A stretch of 64,000 bases of DNA from Pseudomonas sp. GL-B-19 (GTDB lineage: Bacteria > Pseudomonadota > Gammaproteobacteria > Pseudomonadales > Pseudomonadaceae): NCBI RefSeq assembly GCF_019956415.1, contig NZ_JAHBDK010000018.1, forward strand, positions 62,001 through 126,000. Reading direction: 5' to 3'. Within the stretch, counting starts at the first letter, position 1. Each line of letters opens with the position of its first letter. Positions 41,373 through 49,951 of the stretch are shown here, piece by piece. The position numbers were made by a program, and so were the translations under genes. The notes below the pieces were generated by a model. It had not been told where the DNA came from. It ran no database searches and saw nothing but the letters and a program-made list of their open reading frames with translations.

Positions 41373-41867
41373 ATGAACCGTTCTCGCTCGTCACAGGTTC
41401 AAAAGGACCTCGCCAATATTCTCGGTATAGAGATAACCAATGACACGTTCGATGTAGCGGCTGCACGCCTCTTAGATCATGTGGCCGCGGCCATCGGGCA
41501 CGAACCAGCCGAGCCATCTAGTGACAGGCAAAGGGCCTATGCGGCTTCGCTCTGCTGCGACGTGACCAATGAGACCAAACGCGTTGCGAGTGCGAAAATC
41601 GGAGAAGCACTTTCCTCAAGAAACCAAGAGGCCATTTCCACCCTAGATCTTAAGCCTGGGGATCAAGTTGTACGTCTAACACAGTTCGAATACGACGGAG
41701 AATTGCGATCGTTTGAGCAGGCATTCGTGGTCTCATCCATCCAACCCAACGGCCGCGTTTTCTTCAAGGGTGGCAACGGCCAAGGCGCTTGGCCAACGCA
41801 ATTACGAAAGCTAACAGAATTACACCGCAATTCTAAAGGGGTAAGGCAAAGTACTCAGGGCCAATGA
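41373..41867 (+). CDS. Hypothetical protein of 164 residues
   Basis: Follows the 69-residue gene by 29 bases on the same strand and may share its transcript. The N-terminal part is helical (VQKDLANILGI, FDVAAARLLDHVAAAIG); the C-terminal half (LKPGDQVVRLTQFEYDGELRSFEQAFVVSSIQPNGRVFFKGGNGQGAWPTQL, here only described) looks like a small beta-rich fold. There is no signal peptide. I do not recognise a family. G+C is lower than in the core genes. Confidence 0.55.
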   Translation: MNRSRSSQVQKDLANILGIEITNDTFDVAAARLLDHVAAAIGHEPAEPSSDRQRAYAASLCCDVTNETKRVASAKIGEALSSRNQEAISTLDLKPGDQVVRLTQFEYDGELRSFEQAFVVSSIQPNGRVFFKGGNGQGAWPTQLRKLTELHRNSKGVRQSTQGQ

Positions 41868-41931
41868 AACCGGGCACTTCCTTACTTTGAAATACCCGGT
41901 TCTAGCCTGCTTTACACGGTCAGTGGTACAA

Positions 41932-41977
41932 AAATTGGTACGAGCCTCACCTTCTCCCGGCATTCTGTCGGATCGCC
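41932..41977 (+). repeat. Boundary motif copy C
   Basis: TGGTAC-AAAAAT-TGGTAC is followed by CCTCACCTTCTCCCGGC and ATTCTGTCGGATCGC. It matches motif A in the core (GG...AAAATTGG...CCTC..CGGC.TTCTG.CG) and motif B in the right half. It lies 25 bases before the next small ORF. A fourth, partial echo (TAACTATTTTTCAGGAAC) is at 42718-42736. Confidence 0.5.
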
Positions 41978-42001
41978 CTCAGCCAGCCTGCAGGAGCATT
42001 T

Positions 42002-42268
42002 ATGACCCGCTCATATCTCACGGCAGAAGACGCTGCCTTAATCCTTGAATCAGGTTTCTCTCCTATGCGTTGCGTAGCAGAGCACTATGATTATCAACAG
42101 CGCGTACGATTCCAGGTCTCAGATAGCACGGGGAAGCCCATCCTGACTGTGAAAGACCTACTCAAACACGACTTTTCCGATCCCAATACGCTCAAATCGA
42201 TGATCGAATCTTGGCGTAGCGATCTCGCCCAACGCAGTTTCAACCTGCACGACTGGTCCTTTCCTTGA
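42002..42268 (+). CDS. 88-residue hypothetical protein
   Basis: ATG at 42002 after AGGAGC. The sequence begins MTRSYLTAEDAALILESGFSP and continues with VRFQVSDSTGKPILTVKDLL, ending in FNLHDWSFP. It is soluble and shows no catalytic motif. It is the single gene following boundary motif C, in line with the pattern of one or two small genes per motif. No family recognised. Confidence 0.55.
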   Translation: MTRSYLTAEDAALILESGFSPMRCVAEHYDYQQRVRFQVSDSTGKPILTVKDLLKHDFSDPNTLKSMIESWRSDLAQRSFNLHDWSFP

Positions 42269-42392
42269 CCACCACCATGTCAAGGTGACCAAAAAATCTA
42301 CGCAACCAATTGATCTATAACGATAAATAGACGTTTTAGCAGGAGTACAAAACAGTGGTATGCCCCTATAAGAATCAACAACTTAGCGTTGT

Positions 42393-42500
42393 AAGATCAA
42401 CGAAAACCAACTTGCGCTCGAAACCGCGATCATAAAGCTGACGCTTTGGGTTGAGCAAAGAGGATCAGCGGAAGTAGCCGGCAAGGATAAACGTGAGTAA
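42393..42500 (+). pseudogene. Fragment of a second copy of the 69-residue cassette protein
   Basis: Read from 42393 the frame gives KINENQLALETAIIKLTLWV then EQRGSAEVAGKDKRE and a stop. This matches residues 13 to ~47 of the gene at 41134 at roughly three of four positions. There is no start codon or ribosome site and the C-terminal third is gone, so it is a decayed paralogue. Its presence shows duplication or repeated acquisition of this cassette type. Confidence 0.7.
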
Positions 42501-42817
42501 TGGCTTTTCTGGTTTGACCGTTGTGCTTTGGCCGTTTGAGCAATGGATAGTGACTCTAAAAGTCGCGAGATCCAGCCTGTCCTTGAATTCCCTTCCATGG
42601 AGGCCACCCAGTTGGTGTCGGAACTCAATGGAAATCTGAAGTGAGCCTGCTCACCATCGCCAGGAGTTTGAAGCAAGCTGTCGCAGCATTCAGTAATGCT
42701 GACCTATTTTTATGATCCCGTAACTATTTTTCAGGAACCCGTGTCGGAGGCTGAACCACTGAGAAACCTGTCAACATCAACGCCCTGCACTATTAACATT
42801 AACATCTCCGCCTTTAT
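42501..42817. other. Intergenic stretch with no clear gene
   Basis: A 33-codon ORF from the ATG at 42543 to 42644 (SREIQPVLEFPSMEATQLVS) has no ribosome site and is not called. The partial boundary echo D lies at 42718-42736. The remainder is A+T-rich and leads to the terminator of the convergent minus-strand operon. Confidence 0.35.
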
Positions 42818-42846
42818 AAAAAAGCCCTGCTAGATATAAGCAGGGC
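42818..42846 (-). terminator. Terminator of the three-gene ATPase/nuclease operon
   Basis: On the minus strand GCCCTGCT-TATATCT-AGCAGGGC is followed by six T. It lies 32 bases after the stop of the ATPase gene. Confidence 0.88.
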
Positions 42847-42877
42847 CTTTATTACTCGCATCAACACCTTTTATGGC

Positions 42878-45640
42878 TTATACAACTTGAAACGCAGGTA
42901 CATTACTTACCACTGACATTTCGACACCAGTACGGGGATTACCTTCAAGATGAATCATGTTTAGCAAATGCCGATCACTTATACTGGAAAATTTTTGAGC
43001 CATATGTCGTGCCAAGGACTCACTAGCAGTCGTCAATACAAGGTTCATCGATGGCATTGATGTAGCGACGAGTCGAAATATATCCAACATCGCTACACGA
43101 TTAAGGTCGTCCAAGTGGGCTATAGGCTCGTCTAAGAAGAAGCTGCCACCAGTATTTCGAGCCCGCGCGAGGTAAAGCGATAGCGCTAGATCCTGGCGTT
43201 GCCCTTGGCTGAATTTACTCTCAGCATCCAACCCCTCTTCATGCCCTTCCGCGAAGGCCGTCCAGTGCAAGTGATCAGTACCTTCAGACACCCCCAGTCC
43301 CTTGTAAACCTCATTCGCATGCATACGAGAAAATAGCTCAGCTGCTGGACCCAGCAGTACATCTAAACTTGAAGAAGTCAGCCCTTTGACGTGCGATTCA
43401 TATTGCTCAATAGTCTGATCAGCGGCAGTGATATATTTCGACCCAACGTCCAACTTCGCTTGAAACCTGCTTCGCTCCTCATGGAGCTTTTTAAGCGCGC
43501 CAGCGTCAGAGTCAATGTTTGCTACTGCGTCGCACTCTTCCAGGAACTTTTTATATTCGATTGCCTGGTTACGGTCTAGCTCCACGTCAACAAGTGCAGC
43601 AAGCCGTTTTTCTTGCGTAATCTCACCGCCTTCAGTGACATCCACCCAGAGCGTATTAAACCTGTCAATCGCGGTAGACATTGCGGAAACGCTCGCCGCG
43701 TAAGACACCATTTGAGCTGTCTTCTCCTTGATCGCCGCCGACTGTCCTATTACGATTTTATCCAGTCGAATCCGCTCAGGACTAAATTCATCCATTTGTT
43801 TTTGGTAGTATGTAGCGTAGCTATCAAGCGCATTTATTACATCCTCAATACGCCCCGAAAAGGCTGCCTTAGGAATTACCGAGAAAAACTTTTCAAGCTC
43901 TGGAAGCTCCTCGAATATTCTTCCCAAATCAATGGCAGCTACAATACGCTCTTTCAAATACTCAAGCTGCTTCCAGGTAAGCGAAGAAAAATCTGGCTCT
44001 TGCATGATCTGCAAATAAGTGGTTCTAGCTTCAAAAGATGCAAGCTTTTCCTTCACTGCATTAAGCTGCTTCATGAACTGCTCATGAGCAAACTGCGCTG
44101 CTTTCGCTGCTGCTAGTGCTGCAGCTACAATTTGGGCATTAGTGCGGGCTAACTCCAGGTTATCAGAAGCCTCTTTTATGGATGGCGACATGAGCTCTTT
44201 TGAAGCTACTTTGTCGCGCAGGAGCTGCGCATCCTCCCAATGGTGCGTGCAGAGGGGGCAACGATGCGTGTCACTAGAGTTGAGAAGCTGAATTCCCAAT
44301 TCTCTCAAGCGCTCTGAGGTGTCAGCCAAAGCATCAAATTTGGCCGACTGCCGAATCAATTCATCTTTGGCCAAGCTGTCTGCTGTCGCGGCATCTTGCA
44401 GATCAGTTGGGGGGGATACAAAATTATCCTCTAATCGACGCTGCTCGCGCACTAAGCTGCCAATTTCTTCTAAATTCTGTTCTAGAAAAACCAGTCCATC
44501 GCGCCAAGAAGCCTGTTTTTCCTTCCCCCATCCTAGCTCTGCAAAGCTCCCATAGAGCGACAATTGAGTTAAAGGAATTTGTGGAAAATATTCAGCTACA
44601 CTAGGCAATCTAATGACAGCGCGTCCATTCTTTAAAATGTCGAGCTTTTCATTTGCCCATTCCACCGAACGCTTACCGTCACCATACTTTATATTCGCGA
44701 CGCTTAACTCATCAGAGCTTTTCTTCTGCTGTTCAGTGAGCGTGAGATTTTCCTCCGCTAGTGCCGTGATAGAGCGCCGAAGGGTTTCAACCTGTTTCAC
44801 AGATGCATGGAAATGATCCCATTGGCTCTGTAAATCTGTCAGGCCTTGGAAACGTGATTGGGCACGCTGTTCAAACATGCGCACTCGCAATTTAGCTTCA
44901 CGCAAATCATTGACGAAGTTTTCGCCGCTCGGTGTAAGTTTGAAGCGATCAACTATCACTGCGAGGTTAGCGAGAGCGCTGGTTCTTCCCGGCGCACTTT
45001 CCTGAAGCCTGCGCTCGGTCGCTTCAATTTCGTTGCTTAGCCGAATGATATTTTCATGCAACCCTTTGGTGCTGGGCAATGCCTTCCTATAATCCTTTAA
45101 ATCGCGAAGCGTACTGGTAAGGTGCCCAAACCCGAGAATATCGGCAAATATCTGTTGCCTTTCTTCCGCCCGATTATTGTCAATTAGCAATGAAAGAGAA
45201 TTGGAATATAACCAGCGGCTGTTGCGTAGCCATCCACGCTTCGATTTCTTTGCCGCAGGCGTCGTTTTTCCAGAAATAGTTTCCGGAGTAAGTAAAGCCA
45301 GCAGTTTCTCATCACTTAGCTTGACGCGTTTGGCACCATCTCTAGATAGCCAGAAAGAGCTACCTTTGCGCAACATTTCATGCGGAACGTCGCCTATGAG
45401 GCACGTAGCCGAAACACTTGTCTCCCCCTTCCCCCACTGGCATCCAAGATCTTTAGTATCTACACCTTCAATTCCGCCTGTTAATAACCACTCCAACGCA
45501 TAGCAAATGGTACTTTTGCCAGTACCATTTGCGGCATAAATGACCGTCAGCGGCGCATCTAAGGGTACTTCTAATTTGCCGGGCACGCCTCTGAAATTAT
45601 TGATCTCGACGGAAAGAAATTTGATCGGAAGATTATTCAT
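42878..45640 (-). CDS. Rad50/SMC-like zinc-hook ATPase of a three-gene defence-like operon
   Basis: 920 residues. Walker A is AANGTGKST (36-44); long helical arms flank a zinc-hook CPLC (Cys461, Cys464) at mid-protein; the C-terminal ATPase half has a signature-like KFSQGQRQDLALSLYLAR and Walker B FFLDEPIAHLDD (Asp837, Glu838). This is the plan of Rad50/SbcC and related ABC ATPases that act on DNA. No Mre11/SbcD nuclease is adjacent. It is the last gene of a minus-strand trio, overlapping the middle gene by 8 bases. The trio resembles ABC-three-component conflict systems, in which such an ATPase is coupled to an effector. Confidence 0.85.
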   Translation of the reverse strand: MNNLPIKFLSVEINNFRGVPGKLEVPLDAPLTVIYAANGTGKSTICYALEWLLTGGIEGVDTKDLGCQWGKGETSVSATCLIGDVPHEMLRKGSSFWLSRDGAKRVKLSDEKLLALLTPETISGKTTPAAKKSKRGWLRNSRWLYSNSLSLLIDNNRAEERQQIFADILGFGHLTSTLRDLKDYRKALPSTKGLHENIIRLSNEIEATERRLQESAPGRTSALANLAVIVDRFKLTPSGENFVNDLREAKLRVRMFEQRAQSRFQGLTDLQSQWDHFHASVKQVETLRRSITALAEENLTLTEQQKKSSDELSVANIKYGDGKRSVEWANEKLDILKNGRAVIRLPSVAEYFPQIPLTQLSLYGSFAELGWGKEKQASWRDGLVFLEQNLEEIGSLVREQRRLEDNFVSPPTDLQDAATADSLAKDELIRQSAKFDALADTSERLRELGIQLLNSSDTHRCPLCTHHWEDAQLLRDKVASKELMSPSIKEASDNLELARTNAQIVAAALAAAKAAQFAHEQFMKQLNAVKEKLASFEARTTYLQIMQEPDFSSLTWKQLEYLKERIVAAIDLGRIFEELPELEKFFSVIPKAAFSGRIEDVINALDSYATYYQKQMDEFSPERIRLDKIVIGQSAAIKEKTAQMVSYAASVSAMSTAIDRFNTLWVDVTEGGEITQEKRLAALVDVELDRNQAIEYKKFLEECDAVANIDSDAGALKKLHEERSRFQAKLDVGSKYITAADQTIEQYESHVKGLTSSSLDVLLGPAAELFSRMHANEVYKGLGVSEGTDHLHWTAFAEGHEEGLDAESKFSQGQRQDLALSLYLARARNTGGSFFLDEPIAHLDDLNRVAMLDIFRLVATSMPSMNLVLTTASESLARHMAQKFSSISDRHLLNMIHLEGNPRTGVEMSVVSNVPAFQVV

Positions 45641-46199
45641 TCAAGTTCCACTCTTTACCGTGAAGATCTGCAAGTTCTTTGCTGCTCATGCTCGCGAGAG
45701 CATCGAGAAGATCAACTGCACCCATGTCATCCGGGGCGAACACTGGGGCTGCAGAAACTATTGCAGATCTGCCCAATCCGAGTGGGGTAATCCTTTCATA
45801 GCGCTCCCACCCCTCATCCCCTTTGATAACCGCATGCTTCCTCATGAAGAGGGTATTTCGCTCAACTTCAGCAATGAAGGGCTTGAATTCTGGCGCGGAG
45901 GAAACTGCAAGCACCAAGTACCCGTCTATCACAGCCCCTGTTTTTTCGCGCTGCAGTATTCGGGCATCCAGATAACTTTCTGCAAGCTTAGCAAGACGCG
46001 AGGCCTCCGAAGCATCAGCATCTGTGATGTCCACCAAGAGAAGAGAAGCAAATCCGGATTCCCAGCACCCCTGTTGGCCAGGCGCCTTTCCATTGGGCCA
46101 AAGGTTATCTTTCGCAGTCATCATTGTTTCAACAGCAACCAATGAAAAGCTAGCATCTACAGCTCGCTCATTAATGATGGCAATCAATTCATTTAACAT
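45633..46199 (-). CDS. Middle component-like protein of the three-gene operon
   Basis: 188 residues, no membrane segment. The start (MLNELIAIINERAVDASFSLVAVETMM, summarised) is helical; a central segment EVERNTLFMRKHAVIK followed by GWERYERITPLGLG resembles the pattern E.D...CRK..I.......R.PFLPL that I associate with middle components of ABC-three-component systems, but this is from memory. It overlaps the effector gene by 11 bases and the ATPase gene by 8, so the three must be made together. It probably bridges ATPase and effector. Confidence 0.6.
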   Translation of the reverse strand: MLNELIAIINERAVDASFSLVAVETMMTAKDNLWPNGKAPGQQGCWESGFASLLLVDITDADASEASRLAKLAESYLDARILQREKTGAVIDGYLVLAVSSAPEFKPFIAEVERNTLFMRKHAVIKGDEGWERYERITPLGLGRSAIVSAAPVFAPDDMGAVDLLDALASMSSKELADLHGKEWNLNE

Positions 46200-48573
46200 C
46201 GACTTGATTCCTTCGCTGCATGATTTCCTCTAAAAATTCCTCTGGAGACATGTCATCTTCCTGATCATAAAGGCTCTCGATTTCGCCGAGATTGAATAGA
46301 TGGACGCTCCTAGTTACCGTCGCCTCGGTTATTGATCGACTCACAGGCTGAGGGGTTGTAAATCGATAATCATGGCTACTTGGCTTGTGATTTTTTATAG
46401 AGCCTCTGCCCTGCACGAAAACGATCATATTTGGGTGAACTGTTGGCTGCCGAGCCCACATTGAGAGGTCTGCCTCCATATTTCTGATAGAATAGTCATT
46501 ACTTGACCAAGCCATCAGAGCAATCTCACCGAGGTCTGGATCATCATATCGGATATGACCATGCCGATTAGCATCTAGAGACCACTGGCTTTGCGCCGGT
46601 ACATTTAGAAAACTTAAAGCATGAATCGAACGCATGACATTGTCACCAGATGATGAAAGTAATTCTGGCGAAAAATCTTCTCCCGTTCTCATGCCGTAGC
46701 ACGCCCTATAAGTGAAGCCTCTGCAATCTGACAGCTGTTCACTCTCAACGAGTTGACTTAATCGATCCAACTCCTGCCTGACCGATGCAAGATACTCAGT
46801 GGCTGGTGGATATCGATTGAAAAGTTCATGAAACTCTAAAGAATCAGGTGACAACTCATCTATCACCTTCCCATCTATCAGTCGTTGCGCTTTGACTAAT
46901 TTCAGCGTCAAATCGCCAGTCCAGTCCATAGTAAACGTCAAAGCGCCACTGGTACTGCGGCGCACTACTCGCCCTGTTGGATTCACCAAAAAAGGAGTAG
47001 GTCGCGTCGACAACTCAATATCAACAGCAGGAAATACCCCCGAGGCACTCCAGAGCTTTGCGTCACATGTCATCAACCGAGAACTGTTCGCCGTAACAAC
47101 GCCTATGGTCGAAATTGCTCGCTGCGCATAGTAATCTGCCGCGGAGCTCAAGATTTTTCTAACACACTCAACGTGCTGCGGAGACAGCACTAAATTTGGG
47201 CGCTTCGACTTATCTTCACTTTGACATGCCATGATCCTTCGCAATTGAGAGCGCCCGCCTTGAATGGCTGTTGTGAAGTCATTACCTAATGTTGGCCATA
47301 AGATTACATCTTCGAAAGCAAGCCTTAGTGACTGGTTTCCATGATCAAAGTCAGGATCACCAGGTTCATTCTCGACCAATACAAGGCATTTCCGATACTC
47401 GTCATCAGGTATGTTTACCCAACACCACCCCGCCTTGAAGGAGTGGTCTGATGAAGGGAGCCACTTCGACTCCAACCAAGCAAAATGATCCGAGGACTTC
47501 CATTCTAATAGTTGCTCCCCGGTAACCACCCCACAACCTATGGATAGCACTAATGGATAAGGATACTCTTGAACGAGCTCGTCAATTTCCTTCCAATCCC
47601 CCACCATCGCCGCGCTGGCTCCCGCTGTTAAAATGACAGGGCGAGAGCCAAACTTCTTGATTAACGTACCATCTACCGGGGACAGCATAGAACGCAAGAA
47701 GGCCAGGAGATCATTACCCTGCACGAGCGCCAGATTAAATTTCTGATGATCACCCAACTTAAATCTTAGGTACTCAGTTCTAACTGCGGAAACAAACTGC
47801 TCATCTCCTGCGGAGACTACCACGCCTCGACTTTCAAGAAGCTTCTTTATCTCCTCGGTAATAGCAGCACTATCAGACTCGAGTCTAAAATAAATCGACT
47901 TGATCCGAGGGTACTTATTCACCAAGCTGGAAAGATCATCTTTTTTGTGCATCCCCGTGTAGAGGGTATCGATACGCTCCCACACCAAATCACACAACTG
48001 AGCAGCAGTAAGCCCCTTCAAATCGGCATGATTTTGTAAAGTCTTGGAATCCGTTCGCGCTTGAAGAGCTCTTTCCTCAAACTCTGCACGCAGATCATCG
48101 AAACGCTTACGACCTTTATTGATCATAAATTCAGTTAAAATTGCAGCAGCCCCATCAGCCATTGCAACTATATACCGGAATGGCTCACCCTTCGGCGAAG
48201 CTATTTCTGGGCGAATATGTGCATATAGGAAGAATTTACACAGCTCTTTTATAACAGTGGCACGACTCAAATTCCCTTTCACCCGCTTGCACTGAATCAC
48301 ACCAACGGGCAAAGAATCTTTGAAGAGGATAACGTCCCGACCTTGGTCGGCACCGTCATTCAATCGACGAGCATCGTCGTACCATTCGTAGCCCTTCTCC
48401 CCCGCTAGCTGCCTATAGACGTCTGCGAGGATCAACTCGAAATGAGCATCCCCTATTAAGTCAAAGGGAAGTTGTCCACAATCGAAGGCGAAAACATCAG
48501 GCGATTTGGAGTCGCTTTTTCGAAGCTGTTCGTCATCTTCTTCGTCAAAGCATATTTCATCAGGAATCGTCAA
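46189..48573 (-). CDS. Large effector with N-terminal Mrr-like nuclease domain
   Basis: 794 residues from a TTG at 48573, chosen because GGAGCGAG lies just upstream and no ATG precedes the conserved part. Residues ~35-130 show a PD-(D/E)XK restriction-endonuclease pattern of Mrr type: Glu46 in HFELILADVY, GADQGRD with Asp80, and Q-C-K at 94-96 in GVIQCKR. The remaining ~650 residues match nothing I know. It is the first gene of the trio, so nuclease, middle protein and zinc-hook ATPase come from one transcript. DNA cleavage on phage sensing is the obvious hypothesis. Confidence 0.7.
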   Translation of the reverse strand: MTIPDEICFDEEDDEQLRKSDSKSPDVFAFDCGQLPFDLIGDAHFELILADVYRQLAGEKGYEWYDDARRLNDGADQGRDVILFKDSLPVGVIQCKRVKGNLSRATVIKELCKFFLYAHIRPEIASPKGEPFRYIVAMADGAAAILTEFMINKGRKRFDDLRAEFEERALQARTDSKTLQNHADLKGLTAAQLCDLVWERIDTLYTGMHKKDDLSSLVNKYPRIKSIYFRLESDSAAITEEIKKLLESRGVVVSAGDEQFVSAVRTEYLRFKLGDHQKFNLALVQGNDLLAFLRSMLSPVDGTLIKKFGSRPVILTAGASAAMVGDWKEIDELVQEYPYPLVLSIGCGVVTGEQLLEWKSSDHFAWLESKWLPSSDHSFKAGWCWVNIPDDEYRKCLVLVENEPGDPDFDHGNQSLRLAFEDVILWPTLGNDFTTAIQGGRSQLRRIMACQSEDKSKRPNLVLSPQHVECVRKILSSAADYYAQRAISTIGVVTANSSRLMTCDAKLWSASGVFPAVDIELSTRPTPFLVNPTGRVVRRSTSGALTFTMDWTGDLTLKLVKAQRLIDGKVIDELSPDSLEFHELFNRYPPATEYLASVRQELDRLSQLVESEQLSDCRGFTYRACYGMRTGEDFSPELLSSSGDNVMRSIHALSFLNVPAQSQWSLDANRHGHIRYDDPDLGEIALMAWSSNDYSIRNMEADLSMWARQPTVHPNMIVFVQGRGSIKNHKPSSHDYRFTTPQPVSRSITEATVTRSVHLFNLGEIESLYDQEDDMSPEEFLEEIMQRRNQVDVK

Positions 48574-48954
48574 AATCTCGCTCCACGCATCGAATCGACC
48601 ATGCCGTGAATACCCACGACTCGTGCTGATCAGGCCTTGCGGCCTGACAACCAGGTTATTTCTTCAGGAGGAGAAACGCGCCTGAACGCCGACAGTGGGC
48701 TCCCTCCCGTTTACCAATGGCGTTACCCTTAGGAACTGGCAGCTTGGCTGCAGACAGAGTGGCGATGCCAAATTGGCATCATAGTAAACGGGTACGTAAG
48801 GGCTTACCAGAGAGACGCATGCACGTCTGTCGGTTTAACTCACTCGACGGCATAGGCTAGACCTCTCTGCCGCGGAAACCATGGAAGACTTTTTCAACAG
48901 AATCGGCCGATTTCTGCCCGTCACGACGGGCAGCAGACGACCCAGGCTGTCACG
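48574..48954. other. Gap between the defence-like operon and the prophage
   Basis: About 380 bases. The operon promoter should lie near 48580-48640. TCAGGCC-TTGC-GGCCTGA (48633-48650) is a hairpin. CTGCCCGT-CACG-ACGGGCAG at 48914-48933 is another, just past the stop of the methylase gene, and may end that transcript although it has no T run. I found no att repeat and no gene; a plus-strand frame starting ATGGAAGACTTTTTC near 48880 runs into the methylase and is taken as chance. Confidence 0.4.
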
Positions 48955-49749
48955 TCAAAATAGTCCTCCCAACGCCGCTGGTTCCCAGTTCATGATCACC
49001 AGTTCGCCGCTGACCTCGGCCTTGCCCTGCCGCTGGTTGGTCGTGGTGTAGCGGATGTCCAGCGTCTCAAAATGAAAGCCTTCGAAGACTCGGCGGATGT
49101 CGGGGTGGTCGTTGATGCTGACCATCACCCTGCCCTTGCAGCGGCGCATGAAGTCGGCCATTCGCTCGTAGTTCTCGAACGGAAAATCCACCCCATACCC
49201 TGCGGTCTGCCAATACGGCGGGTCCATGTAGTGGAAGGTATGGGCGCGGTCGTAGCGCTCTGCACACTCCAGCCAAGGCAGGTTCTCGACGTAGGTACCG
49301 GACAGGCGTTGCCAGGCGGCCGAGAGGTTTTCCTCGATCCGCAGCAGGTTGATCGAAGGGGTGGTGGTCGCGGTGCCGAAGGTCTGCCCGGAGACCTTGC
49401 CGGCGAAAGCATGGTGCTGCAGGTAGAAAAATCGGGCGGCGCGCTGGATGTCGGTGAGGGTTTCGACGCGGGTCATTTTCTGCCACTCAAACACCTGCCG
49501 CGAGCTGAGTGCCCACTTGAACTGGCGCACAAACTCTTCGAGGTGGTTTTGCACCACGCGGTACAGCGTCACCAGGTCGCCGTTGATGTCATTGAGCACT
49601 TCGACGGGCGCAGCCTGAGGGCGCATGAAGTACAGCGCAGCCCCGCCGGCAAAGACTTCGACGTAGCATTCGTGCGGTGGGAACAGTGGGATGAGGCGGT
49701 CGGCCAGGCGGCGTTTACCGCCCATCCAAGGGATGATAGGAGAAGACAT
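48955..49749 (-). CDS. Dam-type DNA adenine methylase of the prophage
   Basis: 264 residues from the ATG at 49749 (MSSPIIPWMGGKRRLADRLIPLFP). The SAM-binding motif is WMGGKRRLA and the catalytic motif is DPPYW (MDPPYWQTAGYG), the D12 class of N6-adenine methyltransferases. It would methylate adenine in phage or host DNA, protecting against restriction or altering expression. No partner endonuclease is adjacent. Its start lies 18 bases behind a perfect LexA box, so it is probably SOS-induced. It is the last recognisable prophage gene on this side. Confidence 0.85.
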   Translation of the reverse strand: MSSPIIPWMGGKRRLADRLIPLFPPHECYVEVFAGGAALYFMRPQAAPVEVLNDINGDLVTLYRVVQNHLEEFVRQFKWALSSRQVFEWQKMTRVETLTDIQRAARFFYLQHHAFAGKVSGQTFGTATTTPSINLLRIEENLSAAWQRLSGTYVENLPWLECAERYDRAHTFHYMDPPYWQTAGYGVDFPFENYERMADFMRRCKGRVMVSINDHPDIRRVFEGFHFETLDIRYTTTNQRQGKAEVSGELVIMNWEPAALGGLF

Positions 49750-49766
49750 AGTTAGCAAGACCTTTA

Positions 49767-49782
49767 CTGTATAAATAAACAG
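49767..49782 (-). promoter_or_regulatory. LexA (SOS) box upstream of the prophage methylase
   Basis: CTGTATAAATAAACAG (as read on the plus strand) is CTGT-N8-ACAG with an A/T-only centre, and it lies 18 bases before the methylase start codon. The rest of the 190-base gap holds a GC-rich imperfect hairpin (GGCCGGGCTGG / CCAGCCTGGCC, 49859-49892). Confidence 0.75.
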
Positions 49783-49951
49783 GTGCTAGGCTCGCTCCGC
49801 TTTGTGCACAGAGCAGGAGCCTTGGCGGGACTTGCAGGGACAATCTGCGGGGACGGTGGCCGGGCTGGGTGTTGACGCATCCAGCCTGGCCGCTCCTTTT
49901 ATTTCGGGGTTGAAACCTCTTTGACTTACGGCTGATCACCCTCCCGGGCCA

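Noticed and set aside
42878-45640. SbcC of the SbcCD repair nuclease
   Set aside because: No SbcD/Mre11 gene is adjacent; instead the gene overlaps a small middle protein and follows a nuclease-like effector, unlike sbcDC operons.
48955-49749. Restriction-modification system around the prophage methylase
   Set aside because: No endonuclease gene lies next to it; the nuclease-like effector 6 kb region is separated by its own promoter and belongs to a different operon.
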